Source of the DNA: Microvirga sp.
Lineage (GTDB): Bacteria > Pseudomonadota > Alphaproteobacteria > Rhizobiales > Beijerinckiaceae
NCBI GenBank assembly: GCA_031181145.1
Contig: JAPSLB010000001.1
Coordinates: 149,775 to 213,774, forward strand
DNA length: 64,000 nucleotides
Direction: 5' to 3'
Shown here: piece after piece, positions 19,374 through 28,926 of the stretch
How the letters are laid out: each line of letters begins with the position of its first letter
How positions within the stretch are numbered: the first letter of the stretch is position 1
The notes under the pieces: generated by a model
Told to the model about the DNA's origin: nothing
Seen by the model: only the letters and a program-made list of their open reading frames with translations
The model's database searches: none
Made by a program: the position numbers and the translations under genes

Positions 19374-19487
19374 AGGGACCTCCCTGACATGCGTAACCTT
19401 GTGGCTCCGCTTTTTGGCTTCGCTCGCGGCGGTGAAGGGCGGCCTGTCTCACCCTCTCCCTGGAGCCCCGCCACTTTTGAGGAGTGA

Positions 19488-19502
19488 TTGACATGCTGTC
19501 AA
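19488..19502. promoter_or_regulatory. Perfect dyad TTGACA-TGC-TGTCAA in the divergent promoter region
   Basis: A 15-base perfect inverted repeat lies between the TRAP binding-protein gene (minus) and the FAD oxidase gene (plus). Each arm is also a consensus -35 hexamer, TTGACA, on its own strand. It could be an operator for the nearby IclR regulator or a shared bidirectional promoter element. Confidence 0.5.
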
Positions 19503-19578
19503 AGTCAAATAGTAAGATGACCTTTCAATATGTGAGAAATTAGACTAAAGGCTGATCGCGGCGGCCGCGGAGGGTTGA

Positions 19579-20976
19579 ATGAACGCTCGGGACTCCCGTG
19601 TCGGGCTTGTGCCCGCATTGATGCGTGTCGTCGGCCCGGAGAGCCTGCAGCTCGGCCCGGAGATACCGCCGGCTGCACTGCACGACTGGAGTGACGAGAA
19701 GAGCGGCGCACCGCTCGCGCTCGTGACGCCGCGCGACACGGAGAGTGTGGCCGCCGTGTTACGCCTCTGCCATACCTACGACGTTCCGGTTGTTCCCCAG
19801 GGTGGCCGCACCGGTCTGGCTGGCGGCGCCGTGGCATCCGATGGCGCCGTGCTTCTCTCGCTGGCCAAAATGGATCGCATTGAGGAAATCGACGATACGT
19901 CCGGGCTGATGGTGGTCGGCGCCGGATGCATCCTGCAGCGAATCCATGAGGCCGCCTCCGAAGCTGGCCTTTCGTTCCGACTGGACCTCGGCGCACGCGG
20001 CTCGTGCCAGATCGGCGGGAACATCGCCACCAATGCGGGGGGAAATCGCGTCATTCGCTATGGCATGATGCGTGACCTGGTGCTGGGCCTCGAAGTGGTG
20101 CTGGCCGACGGTACAATCCTGTCGATGATGAACCGGATGCCCAAGAACAATGCGGCCCTGGACCTCAAGCACCTCTTCATTGGATCCGAGGGCACGCTCG
20201 GTGTCGTCACCCGCGCCGTATTGAGACTCCATCCGAGCGTCGAGGGGGCGAATGCTGCCCTTGTCGCAGTGCAGACGTTCGGCGCCGCAGCGGAACTCCT
20301 GAACCACGCGCAGCGCACCCTCTCCGGTCGCGTAACAGCCTTCGAGCTTATGTGGAATGACTACTATCGCGCGGTGATCGATGCGACCGGGCTCCGCCCG
20401 CCATTGGCGGCCGATCACCCCATTTACATCCTGGTCGAGATGCAGGGGGCCGCCCCCCACACCGAGCGGGCGACGTTCGAAGCCATGCTCGAAGCCGCGC
20501 TGGAGAAGGAACTGGTGGCGGATGCCGTTATCGCGCAATCGCAGCGCGAGGTTGAGAGCTTCTGGGCATTACGGGACGGCGTGGCGGAACTTCTCGGTCG
20601 GCGTGCCCCCACCATCAACTTTGACGTCTCCGCTCCAATGTCCTGTATAGGAGAGTGCGTCGAGGAGATCCGAACCAGGCTTGCCGCGAGGTTTCCGAGC
20701 CTGCAGCTCGCATTCTTCGGTCATGCAGGAGACAGCAACATTCATCTCGTGGCGGGCCCGATCTCGGAGCACGATCCTACCGGCCGCGAAATCGAGACGA
20801 TCGTATATGCCGTCATCCGCGAACACGGCGGGTCAGTGTCCGCCGAGCATGGCATCGGAATCCACAAGAAGCCTTGGCTTCCCTACTCGCGATCGGAGAA
20901 CGAGCTCGCGTGGCTGCGGCAATTGAAGAAGCTCCACGATCCCAAGGGGATACTCAATCCCGGCAAGGTGCTCTGA
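19579..20976 (+). CDS. FAD-linked oxidase, GlcD/D-2-hydroxyacid dehydrogenase family
   Basis: A 465-residue flavoprotein of the VAO/PCMH family. The FAD-binding segment VVPQGGRTGLAGGAVASDGAVL (key residues GGRTG, about 72-76), the GGNIATNAGG motif and the C-terminal SAEHGIGIHKK are those of D-lactate, glycolate and D-2-hydroxyglutarate dehydrogenases. It should oxidise a 2-hydroxy acid to a 2-oxo acid. It is divergent from the TRAP operon, sharing a 205-base promoter region. The probable role is the first oxidation of the imported hydroxy acid before hydro-lyase and aldolase steps. Confidence 0.88.
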   Translation: MNARDSRVGLVPALMRVVGPESLQLGPEIPPAALHDWSDEKSGAPLALVTPRDTESVAAVLRLCHTYDVPVVPQGGRTGLAGGAVASDGAVLLSLAKMDRIEEIDDTSGLMVVGAGCILQRIHEAASEAGLSFRLDLGARGSCQIGGNIATNAGGNRVIRYGMMRDLVLGLEVVLADGTILSMMNRMPKNNAALDLKHLFIGSEGTLGVVTRAVLRLHPSVEGANAALVAVQTFGAAAELLNHAQRTLSGRVTAFELMWNDYYRAVIDATGLRPPLAADHPIYILVEMQGAAPHTERATFEAMLEAALEKELVADAVIAQSQREVESFWALRDGVAELLGRRAPTINFDVSAPMSCIGECVEEIRTRLAARFPSLQLAFFGHAGDSNIHLVAGPISEHDPTGREIETIVYAVIREHGGSVSAEHGIGIHKKPWLPYSRSENELAWLRQLKKLHDPKGILNPGKVL

Positions 20977-21008
20977 ACCAGCTTTACCGTCTTCGGTTTC
21001 AGGCCCGA

Positions 21009-21785
21009 TTACCGCACGCGCGCTCCCAGTTCGACAGAAATCCCTTTTGCGACCCGCTGCACTTCAGGGATCAAATTGTGCATGCGATCGGGAGGCATGT
21101 ATTCCGTTGCGGATGACACCGATATGGCGGCGACGATGCGACCTGTCACGTCGCGGACTGGAGCAGCTACACAGCGAATTGACGTCGAGTCCTCGCCAAG
21201 ATCGAAGGCATATCCTCCTGAGCGATAGGCTTCCATTTGTGCGAGCCACTCGTCCTCCGTCAGATCCGGCCCCAGAAGATAGTGGTCCCGTTGATAGAGA
21301 CGCCTGAGTGTAGCCTCGCTCTCGTCCAGGATCAGTGCCTTGCCGACTCCTGTGGAGATTGCCGGCTTGCGTCCGCCGATCCGTGAGCTGATCTCGACAG
21401 GCCTCGCGCCGGGCAATTTGTCGAGATACGCCACCTCCCAGCCGTCGAGCTGGGCCAAGTGCACGGTATCTCGTGTCTCTCTCGCCAGGTTCTCAAGCCA
21501 GGGCCGCGCAACCCGAACCACTTCCGTGCGGGAGTAAGCCGCAAATCCCAGCTCCACCAACCGTGGGCCCAGCGTATACTCGCGACCGCCCTCCAACTTG
21601 AGATAGCGGCGCTCGACAAGAACCGAAATGATGCGGTGGACGGTGCTGTAGGTGAGACCCGTCGTCTTGGCGACTTCAGCAATCGATCGGGCGCCGTCTG
21701 CAACAGCGTCCAGAATCTCCAGTCCGCGAACCAAGGTCTGGCTGCGGGGCGCCTGTCGCTCATCATTGTCGCGGTCAAAATCCAT
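21009..21785 (-). CDS. IclR-family transcriptional regulator
   Basis: A 258-residue regulator with an N-terminal winged helix (QTLVRGLEILDAVADGARSIAEVAKTTGLTYSTVHRII) and an IclR effector domain (GWEVAYLDKLPG, GVGKALILDE, CVAAPVRDVTGRIVAAISVSS). The start at 21785 directly precedes the HTH as in relatives. It is convergent with the FAD oxidase gene and most likely regulates that gene and the TRAP/aldolase operon. Confidence 0.92.
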   Translation of the reverse strand: MDFDRDNDERQAPRSQTLVRGLEILDAVADGARSIAEVAKTTGLTYSTVHRIISVLVERRYLKLEGGREYTLGPRLVELGFAAYSRTEVVRVARPWLENLARETRDTVHLAQLDGWEVAYLDKLPGARPVEISSRIGGRKPAISTGVGKALILDESEATLRRLYQRDHYLLGPDLTEDEWLAQMEAYRSGGYAFDLGEDSTSIRCVAAPVRDVTGRIVAAISVSSATEYMPPDRMHNLIPEVQRVAKGISVELGARVR

Positions 21786-22188
21786 CTTGTCAGATGCCGT
21801 CCACCATGGAATTTCCGAAGGTCCTTTGCGATGATACACTAAAGCATCCGGAAGGCTACGGGAAGAGCGCCCCCGCCCTTGCATCACCCGACATGACCTG
21901 GGTTTGTGTTCTAGGCGTCGGACGCCGAGGTTGCCCTTCGGGCGGAGCGCTACATCCACCCTGCCGTTTTACGATACAGCATAGGGGCGGACATTTGACG
22001 CGGTCAGGGACAGAACGTGAGTTGCTCGTGCCGATGTGGTAAGCTAGGGCTTTGCCGCAATCCAATCAGCAACTGCGTCCGGCATGCGCTTCCTGGGGTT
22101 GTTCTCTCGCCGTGGCGGCTCCCCCCCACACCGGGCCCGGGGGCCGACAGGATGAACGTTCGTCCCGGACCAGCCCCAAGATAGCACC
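21786..22188. other. Intergenic region between the IclR and thioesterase genes
   Basis: About 400 bases with promoters for both divergent genes. A short GGCGTC-G-GACGCC dyad (21914-21926) is the only structured element I see; no gene is supported. Confidence 0.4.
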
Positions 22189-22635
22189 ATGAAAGATCTA
22201 GCCTCGCCCCGCTCCCTTCAGGATTATCCGAAGCATACATCCGCTCAGATCCGATACTTCGACTTGGATCGGCAGGGTCACGTCAACAACTCGGTCTTTG
22301 CAACCTTCTCCGAAATCGCACGGGTGGATCTGTTCTACGATCCAGAGAACCCCTTGGCTCCAGAGGGCACGAGCTTTGTCGTCGCGCGGCTGTTGATCGA
22401 TTTCCATGAGGAGCTCTTCTGGCCGGGGGATGTCGAGATCGGCACGGGCGTTCTCAGGATCGGGAGGAGTTCGTTTACGTTGCTTCAGGGGATGTTCAGC
22501 AACGACCGCCTTGTTGCGACAGCGGAGGCCGTCATCGTCATGGTGGATGGGCACACGCGCCGCTCGACGCCTCTCCCGCCCCAAACCCGCGACATCCTGC
22601 AGGGTCTGCAACTCGCCGACGCGGCACGTGAATGA
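22189..22635 (+). CDS. Acyl-CoA thioesterase, 4-hydroxybenzoyl-CoA thioesterase-like hotdog protein
   Basis: A 148-residue single hotdog domain. The catalytic segment IRYFDLDRQGHVNNSVFATFSEIAR has the Asp-x-x-GHVNN pattern of YbgC/4HBT thioesterases that hydrolyse acyl-CoA in the cytoplasm. It stands alone, convergent with the urease operon end, and its physiological substrate is unknown. Confidence 0.85.
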   Translation: MKDLASPRSLQDYPKHTSAQIRYFDLDRQGHVNNSVFATFSEIARVDLFYDPENPLAPEGTSFVVARLLIDFHEELFWPGDVEIGTGVLRIGRSSFTLLQGMFSNDRLVATAEAVIVMVDGHTRRSTPLPPQTRDILQGLQLADAARE

Positions 22636-22671
22636 ACAAGGTATCGTCAAATCGACGTCGTGCCCTCACCC

Positions 22672-23244
22672 CTAGCCAAAGGCCAGCACGAATCCCGCAA
22701 GCGCAACGACGGCTCCGAGGGAGCGAGTGGCTTTTCCATGGCCAAGGACCAGAAGGCTGAGAGCGAGACCGAGGGCATGCAAGGCTGCGCTCGCCAACGC
22801 AAAACCCACGCTGTATGGAAGAGCAGATGCCCCGGACGGAATTTCCGCGCCGTGCGCATAGCCATGAAAGAGGGCGAAGAAACCGACGAGCATCGCGGCG
22901 GCGCCCACGGGCCAGGACCGGCCCAACGCTACCGTGGCCCCAAGGGCAACAACCGAAGCGGTTATCGCTGCCTCGACGGCGGGGATCTCAAATCCCCACA
23001 AGCCGATCGCTCCGCCCACCATCAGCATGACGACGAAGCTCCCGGGCACCGCGATATGAGCGCTCCGGCCGAGCAATGCCGCAAATAGGCCGACGCCGAC
23101 CATCGCGAGCATATGATCGAGCCCGCCAAGGGGATGCAGGAATCCGGCCGCAAAACCCAGATCTGAATGGGTCCCGGTGTGGGCCAGAACCGGCGTTGCG
23201 GCTCCTGACAATACGGCGGCAAGGATGGAATGACTGAAACGCAT
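22672..23244 (-). CDS. ureJ: HupE/UreJ family nickel permease-like protein
   Basis: A 190-residue membrane protein with a signal-like N-terminus and about six helices. The HupE/UreJ hallmark histidines are in GFLHPLGGLDHMLAMVGVGL and FALFHGYAHGAE. The family supplies nickel for urease or hydrogenase. The start at 23244 is chosen because GGGGG lies just upstream; ATG at 23256 would bury that site. It is the last gene of the urease operon, 11 bases after ureG. Confidence 0.9.
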   Translation of the reverse strand: MRFSHSILAAVLSGAATPVLAHTGTHSDLGFAAGFLHPLGGLDHMLAMVGVGLFAALLGRSAHIAVPGSFVVMLMVGGAIGLWGFEIPAVEAAITASVVALGATVALGRSWPVGAAAMLVGFFALFHGYAHGAEIPSGASALPYSVGFALASAALHALGLALSLLVLGHGKATRSLGAVVALAGFVLAFG

Positions 23245-23255
23245 GGATACCCCCA

Positions 23256-23879
23256 TTATACGGCCGCGGCCAAGCCGCCGGCCTTCTCGATGAACTTGGC
23301 GATGGAATCCACGCCCACGCCGGCCCGGATATTGCTGAAGACGTAAGGGCGCTGGCTGCGCATGCGCTTCGTGTCTTCCTCCATGATGGCGAGGTCCGCG
23401 CCCACATGGGGTGCAAGGTCGATCTTGTTGATCACCAGCAGGTCGGAGCGGGTGATACCCGGACCTCCTTTACGTGGGATCTTCTCACCGCCGGCAACGT
23501 CGATGACGTAGATCGTCAGATCGGCGAGTTCGGGCGAGAAGGTCGCGGATAGATTGTCTCCGCCGGATTCGACGAGCACGATGTCGAGCGACGGGAAGCG
23601 TTTACGCATGGTGGAGATGGCGGCGAGGTTGATCGAGGCATCCTCGCGAATGGCCGTGTGCGGACATCCGCCAGTCTCAACGCCCATGATGCGCTCCACC
23701 GGCAAGGCCCCGGCGACGGTGAGGAGGCGGGCATCCTCCTTCGTGTAAATGTCGTTGGTGATGGCGCAGATGTCGTAGCGCTCGCGGAACGTCTTGCAAA
23801 GCGCCTCCATCAAGGCGGTCTTGCCGGAACCGACCGGCCCGCCGATGCCGACGCGAAGGGGTCCTGTCTGTGAAGTCAT
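23256..23879 (-). CDS. ureG: Urease accessory GTPase UreG
   Basis: A 207-residue SIMIBI GTPase with the P-loop GGPVGSGKT (about 13-21), the CPH-type metal motif as [13 protein letters not shown], and [14 protein letters not shown]. It hydrolyses GTP to drive nickel insertion into urease. The start at 23879 overlaps the ureF stop by four bases; the longer open frame upstream lies inside ureF and is not coding. Confidence 0.97.
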   Translation of the reverse strand: MTSQTGPLRVGIGGPVGSGKTALMEALCKTFRERYDICAITNDIYTKEDARLLTVAGALPVERIMGVETGGCPHTAIREDASINLAAISTMRKRFPSLDIVLVESGGDNLSATFSPELADLTIYVIDVAGGEKIPRKGGPGITRSDLLVINKIDLAPHVGADLAIMEEDTKRMRSQRPYVFSNIRAGVGVDSIAKFIEKAGGLAAAV

Positions 23880-24583
23880 GAGCGGAAAAGCCTCGTATAC
23901 TGGTTCTCGTGGTGAAAGGAGCCGAGATCGGCCCGGAAGGTCGCCCCAGAGACATCGTCGAGCGTGAGAGCCATGGCGTCCCGTGCAACGTCCCGCACGG
24001 CACCGGAGAGCGCCGCACATACCCGGATACCCGCGGTCTGCCCTATGGGTGCCAGACGGATGGCTGCGGACACGAGTGTCTGCACCAGACCGAAGAGATA
24101 GGCTTGCGCTGTGATCGGCAGTGGAATGTCGTGCGCTGCAGCCGCCATTCCGATCGCGACAGGATAGGCGACATCGCCGTCGAGCGGTGACAGCCGCGGC
24201 GATGACCATGCGGCGAGCGTCGCGTCAAGGAAGCTGCGCCCCTGCTGGCTGGTCTCGAGATAAAGCTCGGACGAGGGCGATAGGGCGAGAGCGAGTTCAT
24301 TGGCGGCTTCAAGCGCCGCGCCATCGCCCTCCTCTGCGGCCTTATAGGCATGGCTCAGAAGAATGGCATCGTTGCGACCCAGGCCGAGCGTGAGCAGATC
24401 CGTCAGCCACGCGGTGAGTGTTGCTTCATCGGAGACGTCACCAGCCTCAACGGCCCACTCCAAGGTATGCGAATAGGCATAGCAACCGACGGGATAGGAC
24501 GGCGAGAGCCATGCGAAGAGCGGCAGGATTACCGCCTCTCCTCCTCGAGACCGGGCTTTCACGGATACGTCATCCATGGCCAT
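23876..24583 (-). CDS. ureF: Urease accessory protein UreF
   Basis: A 235-residue all-helical UreF. Landmarks are [27 protein letters not shown] (YPVG-type opening), [14 protein letters not shown] and the C-terminal tail [13 protein letters not shown]. UreF acts as the GTPase-gating partner in the UreD/F/G complex. Starts at 24583 or 24577 both overlap the 3' end of ureE; no strong ribosome-binding site distinguishes them, so coupling to ureE translation is likely. Confidence 0.93.
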   Translation of the reverse strand: MAMDDVSVKARSRGGEAVILPLFAWLSPSYPVGCYAYSHTLEWAVEAGDVSDEATLTAWLTDLLTLGLGRNDAILLSHAYKAAEEGDGAALEAANELALALSPSSELYLETSQQGRSFLDATLAAWSSPRLSPLDGDVAYPVAIGMAAAAHDIPLPITAQAYLFGLVQTLVSAAIRLAPIGQTAGIRVCAALSGAVRDVARDAMALTLDDVSGATFRADLGSFHHENQYTRLFRS

Positions 24584-25049
24584 GTCCGTGACGGTGAGAG
24601 TGACCGCCATGCTCGTGGTGATGATAGGCGCCACGGACGGGGCGGAAGGGGCGCTCGACGATCTCGACCTTGGCGCCCAGTCCGAGCAGCATCTCGACCA
24701 GCACATGGTCATAGGCGATATAGATCGCCTCGCGCGCGATCTCCGCCGGCACGTGCCGGTTGCCGATATGCCAGGCAAGAGTCAGGAGTTCGAGCGGATC
24801 CTCCGTCATGATCTCCACGAGCTTCTCCGGCGCTGCCCTCACCTCAACGAGCCAGTCGCTCTCCAGCCTGACGGCGTCGCCATCCTCCAGCACATCGGCC
24901 CTGTCGAGATCGAGCAGGAAGGCAGTCCCGCCATCGGCGTGGAGCATGATGCGGCGGCGGTGCCGGTCACCGTGATCGAGGGTGATGACATCGACGATAC
25001 GGTCTTGTTCGACGGCCTCTCGGCGGACGATGGAAGTAGCGCGGATCAT
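24570..25049 (-). CDS. ureE: Urease accessory nickel metallochaperone UreE
   Basis: A 159-residue nickel carrier with the peptide-binding-like N-terminal domain and a metal-binding C-terminal domain containing the GNRHVPAEI segment. It ends in a histidine-rich tail ([17 protein letters not shown]) able to bind several nickel ions. It begins two bases after the ureC stop. Confidence 0.95.
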   Translation of the reverse strand: MIRATSIVRREAVEQDRIVDVITLDHGDRHRRRIMLHADGGTAFLLDLDRADVLEDGDAVRLESDWLVEVRAAPEKLVEIMTEDPLELLTLAWHIGNRHVPAEIAREAIYIAYDHVLVEMLLGLGAKVEIVERPFRPVRGAYHHHEHGGHSHRHGHGHG

Positions 25050-25050
25050 A

Positions 25051-26781
25051 TCAGAACAGGAAATAGCGTTGAGTCATGGGAAGGACCACGGCGGGCTCGC
25101 AGACAAGCAGCTCGCCATCGGCGCGAACGTCGTAGGTTTCAGGATCGACCTCGATCAAGGGCGTTGCATCATTGAGCACCATGTCCTTCTTGCCGATCCC
25201 GCCGCGAACGTTCTCGACGGCGACGAGTTGTTTCTGAACGCCGAGCTTCGCAGCCAGGTTGTTCTCCATGGCAGCCTTCGACACGAAGGTGAGCGAAGTC
25301 GTGGCGGGCGCCCGCCCATGGGCACCGAACATCGGCCGGTAATGCACCGGCTGCGGCGTCGGAATCGATGCGTTGGGATCTCCCATCAGGGCCGCCGCGA
25401 TGGCGCCGCCCTTGAGGACGAGATCGGGCTTCACGCCGAAGAAGGCCGGCGTCCAGACCACGAGATCCGCTAGCTTACCCGCCTCGACGGAACCGATATG
25501 CCGGGAAACCCCATGGGCGATGGCGGGGTTGATCGTGTATTTCGCCACATAACGACGGGCGCGGTAATTGTCGTTGTCCCCGGTCTCGCCGGGAAGCGGC
25601 CCGCGCTGCACCTTCATCTTGTGCGCCGTCTGCCAGGTGCGGATGATGACCTCGCCCACGCGCCCCATGGCCTGGCTGTCGGACGACATCATGGAGAGCG
25701 CGCCGATATCGTGCAGGATATCCTCTGCCGCAATCGTCTCCTTGCGGATGCGGCTCTCGGCAAAGGCCAGATCTTCGGGAATCGAAGGATCGAGATGGTG
25801 ACAGACCATGAGCATATCGAGATGCTCGTCAATGGTGTTCACCGTATAGGGCCGCGTCGGATTCGTGGAGGATGGCAGCACGTTGGAAAGCCCGGCCACC
25901 TTGATGATGTCCGGCGCATGACCGCCACCGGCCCCTTCCGTATGGAATGCATGAATCGTGCGTCCCTTGAAGGCTGCAATCGTATCCTCCACGAAACCGG
26001 ATTCGTTCAGGGTATCGGTATGGATCATCACCTGCACGTCGTAGGCATCGGCCACCGAGAGGCAGCAATCGATGGCAGCGGGCGTCGTTCCCCAATCCTC
26101 GTGCAGTTTGAGGGCGCAGGCTCCGGCCAGCACCATCTCCTCCAGGGCCTCCGGCTTCGAGGCATTGCCCTTGCCGGTGAAGGCGAGATTCATGGGAAAG
26201 GCGTCTGCGGCCTCGATCATCCGGGCGATGTGCCAGGGTCCCGGGGTGCAGGTCGTGGCGAAGGTGCCGGTAGCGGGACCCGTTCCGCCGCCCAGCATCG
26301 TCGTGATGCCGGACATCAGCGCCTCTTCGATCTGCTGGGGGCAAATGAAATGGATGTGGGAGTCGAAGCCGCCTGCGGTGATGATCCTGCCTTCGCCCGC
26401 GATGATTTCGGTCCCGGGGCCGATGACGATATCGACATTGGGCTGCACATCCGGATTGCCGGCCTTGCCGACTCTCGCGATCCGCCCGTCCCTGATGCCG
26501 ATATCGGCCTTCACAACGCCCCAGTGGTCGAGAATGACCGCATTGGTGATGACGGTGTCGACAGCTCCCTCGGCGCGGGTCGTCTGCCCCTGCCCCATTC
26601 CATCGCGGATGACCTTGCCGCCGCCGAACTTCACCTCCTCGCCGTGGGTCGTGAAGTCCTTCTCTACCTCGATCACGAGCGAGGTATCGGCAAGCCTGAT
26701 CCTGTCCCCTCTCGTGGGGCCGAACATGTCGGCATAGGCTGCGCGTGGGATGGAAGCGGGCTTTCTTTCGTTCGTCATCAC
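25051..26781 (-). CDS. ureC: Urease alpha subunit UreC
   Basis: A 576-residue catalytic subunit. Nickel ligands HIH (about 142-144), the carbamylated lysine in [11 protein letters not shown] (Lys about 225), the metal histidines in [11 protein letters not shown] and [15 protein letters not shown], and the mobile-flap CHHLD with its Cys and His are all present. The length is normal. The start overlaps the end of the gamma/beta gene by four bases. The enzyme hydrolyses urea to ammonia and carbamate in the cytoplasm. Confidence 0.98.
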   Translation of the reverse strand: MMTNERKPASIPRAAYADMFGPTRGDRIRLADTSLVIEVEKDFTTHGEEVKFGGGKVIRDGMGQGQTTRAEGAVDTVITNAVILDHWGVVKADIGIRDGRIARVGKAGNPDVQPNVDIVIGPGTEIIAGEGRIITAGGFDSHIHFICPQQIEEALMSGITTMLGGGTGPATGTFATTCTPGPWHIARMIEAADAFPMNLAFTGKGNASKPEALEEMVLAGACALKLHEDWGTTPAAIDCCLSVADAYDVQVMIHTDTLNESGFVEDTIAAFKGRTIHAFHTEGAGGGHAPDIIKVAGLSNVLPSSTNPTRPYTVNTIDEHLDMLMVCHHLDPSIPEDLAFAESRIRKETIAAEDILHDIGALSMMSSDSQAMGRVGEVIIRTWQTAHKMKVQRGPLPGETGDNDNYRARRYVAKYTINPAIAHGVSRHIGSVEAGKLADLVVWTPAFFGVKPDLVLKGGAIAAALMGDPNASIPTPQPVHYRPMFGAHGRAPATTSLTFVSKAAMENNLAAKLGVQKQLVAVENVRGGIGKKDMVLNDATPLIEVDPETYDVRADGELLVCEPAVVLPMTQRYFLF

Positions 26782-27398
26782 AGCGCCCCCATCACGCTCT
26801 GGCGGAAACCATAGACCTCACGCTTGCCGGCGAACGGCACCAGCACGACCTCGCGGGTGGACCCGGGCTCGAAACGCACAGCCGTGCCGGGCGCGATATC
26901 GAGGCGCATGCCGCGCGCCTTCTCGCGCTCGAAGGACAGGGCCGGATTGGTTTCGAAGAAGTGATAATGGCTGCCGACCTGGATCGGCCGGTCGCCCGTG
27001 TTGGCGACCGCCAGCACGATGCGCTCCGCGCCCGCGTTAAAGACGATCTCCCCTGGCTGCGTCGTGACTTCACCCGGCACATCCCTGGAGGCCGCGCCGC
27101 GGATCGGATGGTGCACGGTCACGAGCTTGGTGCCGTCCGGAAACGTGGCCTCCACCTGCACGTCATGAATCATCTCGGCCACGCCCGCCATCACCTGATC
27201 GGCGGTGATCACGTGCGCGCCCGCCTCCATCAGTTCGGCGACGGAACGGCCGTCCCGCGCGCCTTCCACGACCGTGTCGGTGATGAGGGCAATCGCCTCC
27301 GGGTGATTGAGCCTTACGCCGCGCTCCAGGCGCCGACGGGCCACCATGGCGGCCATGGCCACAAGGAGCTTGTCTTTTTCACGAGGTGTGAGCTGCAT
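26778..27398 (-). CDS. Fused urease gamma/beta subunit (UreAB)
   Basis: A 206-residue fusion. Residues 1 to about 100 are the gamma subunit ([37 protein letters not shown]) and residues from about 108 are the beta subunit (PGEI...[28 protein letters not shown]). Fusion of the two small subunits in one chain is known in Helicobacter (UreA) and in some Rhizobiales. Both modules look complete and no frameshift is needed. Confidence 0.95.
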   Translation of the reverse strand: MQLTPREKDKLLVAMAAMVARRRLERGVRLNHPEAIALITDTVVEGARDGRSVAELMEAGAHVITADQVMAGVAEMIHDVQVEATFPDGTKLVTVHHPIRGAASRDVPGEVTTQPGEIVFNAGAERIVLAVANTGDRPIQVGSHYHFFETNPALSFEREKARGMRLDIAPGTAVRFEPGSTREVVLVPFAGKREVYGFRQSVMGAL

Positions 27399-27407
27399 TG
27401 ATCAATC

Positions 27408-28250
27408 CTAGCTGAGCCAGACGCGAGGCAAGGGCTCGCCACGAAAGGCGACGAGAAACGGACAGATCGCGGCGCGGAGGGCTTTGATGCTCACAGCGCA
27501 GAAACGCACGGCGAGAAGGCCGTTCCAGGCGCTCGCGGCGGCATCGCAGCCGTTGCCGGACGTGAGCTGCTCACGCGCTGCCTCCAGGCGGGCCTCGGCA
27601 TCCGGAGCCACATGGATCAATGTCGCGAACGCGCGCGCGCCATTGCCAACGCTCGGCTTCCGCAACAGGTCGGCGATAGGCCCGTCGAGGCGCAGCGCAT
27701 CGGCATAGACGAGGCGCGAGCCTCGACGGATGCGCCAGCGGTCGATGAAGAGCCCATCCGCGATGACCTCCGCCCTCGCCTCCCGCCCGAAGACGACGGC
27801 CTCCAGCAAGGTCAGGCGCGCCCCATCCGCGACGACCGCCTCGAGCCGCCGGTCGAGCCTCGCCCTGTCGAACAGGATCGTTTCCTGCGGGAGCCAATCG
27901 AGCCGGGCTCCTGCCCCCACCCTCAACCCAACGGAGAATTGCGAGACCGATCCGTCCGAGCGATAGACCTTCTCGGCGGCCGGCGTTGCGACCGACACCG
28001 AAGCGCCGGCACACGCCTCGATGTCCACGGCGAAGCGATCCCCGCAGGCGATGCCGCCCGCGGTGTTGACGAGAACCGCGTCGAGCCCTGGGCCCTCTCC
28101 TTTCGTCAGCCTGATGCGCATGGAACCGCTTTCCTCGATCCGCATGGGCCGGGTCCTGCCATCGAGGGCAGCGGCGGCGAACGAGACGCGGCCGACAGCC
28201 CGCTGGCGCAGGAAGGACGCCCCCTCAAATGGCAAGGCGCTGACGGACAT
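27408..28250 (-). CDS. ureD: Urease accessory protein UreD
   Basis: A 280-residue UreD/UreH scaffold with the landmarks LVNTAGGIACGDRF, ATPAAEKVYRSDG and DWLPQETILFDRARLDR. It delivers the F/G/nickel complex to apo-urease. It overlaps the end of urtE by 26 bases, which links the urea importer genes directly to the urease genes in one operon. Confidence 0.95.
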   Translation of the reverse strand: MSVSALPFEGASFLRQRAVGRVSFAAAALDGRTRPMRIEESGSMRIRLTKGEGPGLDAVLVNTAGGIACGDRFAVDIEACAGASVSVATPAAEKVYRSDGSVSQFSVGLRVGAGARLDWLPQETILFDRARLDRRLEAVVADGARLTLLEAVVFGREARAEVIADGLFIDRWRIRRGSRLVYADALRLDGPIADLLRKPSVGNGARAFATLIHVAPDAEARLEAAREQLTSGNGCDAAASAWNGLLAVRFCAVSIKALRAAICPFLVAFRGEPLPRVWLS

Positions 28251-28926
28251 CGTCCCCCTCCAGCGCCGCGCGGTCGCCGCGCTGCACGATCTCGCCCCGC
28301 TCCATCACCACGAAGCGGTCCGCCAGATCGCGGGCGAAGTCGAAGTACTGCTCGACCAGAAGAATGGCCATGTCGCTGCGCTCACGCAGATAGGCAATCG
28401 CCCGCCCGATATCCTTGATGATGGAAGGCTGGATGCCCTCCGTCGGCTCGTCGAGCACGAGGAGACGCGGACGCATCACCAGGGCCCGGCCGATGGCGAG
28501 CTGCTGCTGCTGCCCGCCCGACAGGTCGCCGCCTCGCCGCCCCAGCATGGATTTGAGCACCGGGAAGAGATCGAACACCTCCTCGGGAATCTGCCGTGCC
28601 CCGCGCTTCAAGGGCGCGAAGCCGGTTTCGAGGTTTTCCTTCACGGTCAGGAGCGGAAAAATCTCGCGCCCTTGAGGCACATAGGCGATGCCGCGCGCCG
28701 CGCGTTCGAACGGTTTCAGGCGCGCGATATCCTCTCCCTCAACGAGGATGCTGCCACCGGAAATGGGCCGTTGCCCTGCGATGGCCCGCAAAAGCGATGT
28801 CTTGCCCACGCCGTTGCGGCCGAGCACGCAGGTGACCTCCCCAATCGCCGCCGCAACGGAAACGCCGCGCAGAGCCTGGGCCGCGCCGTAGTGGAGAGAC
28901 AGGTTTTCGACCGCAAGCATCGTCAT
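28225..28926 (-). CDS. urtE: Urea ABC transporter ATP-binding protein UrtE
   Basis: A 233-residue LivF-like ATPase with Walker A (GRNGVGKTS), signature LSGGQQQQLAIGRALV and Walker B (LLVLDEPTEGIQPSII). The TEGIQPSII continuation is typical of UrtE. The start overlaps the urtD stop by four bases. Confidence 0.94.
   Translation of the reverse strand: MTMLAVENLSLHYGAAQALRGVSVAAAIGEVTCVLGRNGVGKTSLLRAIAGQRPISGGSILVEGEDIARLKPFERAARGIAYVPQGREIFPLLTVKENLETGFAPLKRGARQIPEEVFDLFPVLKSMLGRRGGDLSGGQQQQLAIGRALVMRPRLLVLDEPTEGIQPSIIKDIGRAIAYLRERSDMAILLVEQYFDFARDLADRFVVMERGEIVQRGDRAALEGDDVRQRLAI

Noticed and set aside
21914-21926. GGCGTC-G-GACGCC as an operator of the IclR gene
   Set aside because: It is too short and GC-rich to distinguish from chance in this DNA, and is about 130 bases from the IclR start.
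25498-26814. A 438-codon plus-strand frame opposite ureC
   Set aside because: It has His/Gly/Asp-rich antisense composition and fully overlaps the intact urease alpha gene.
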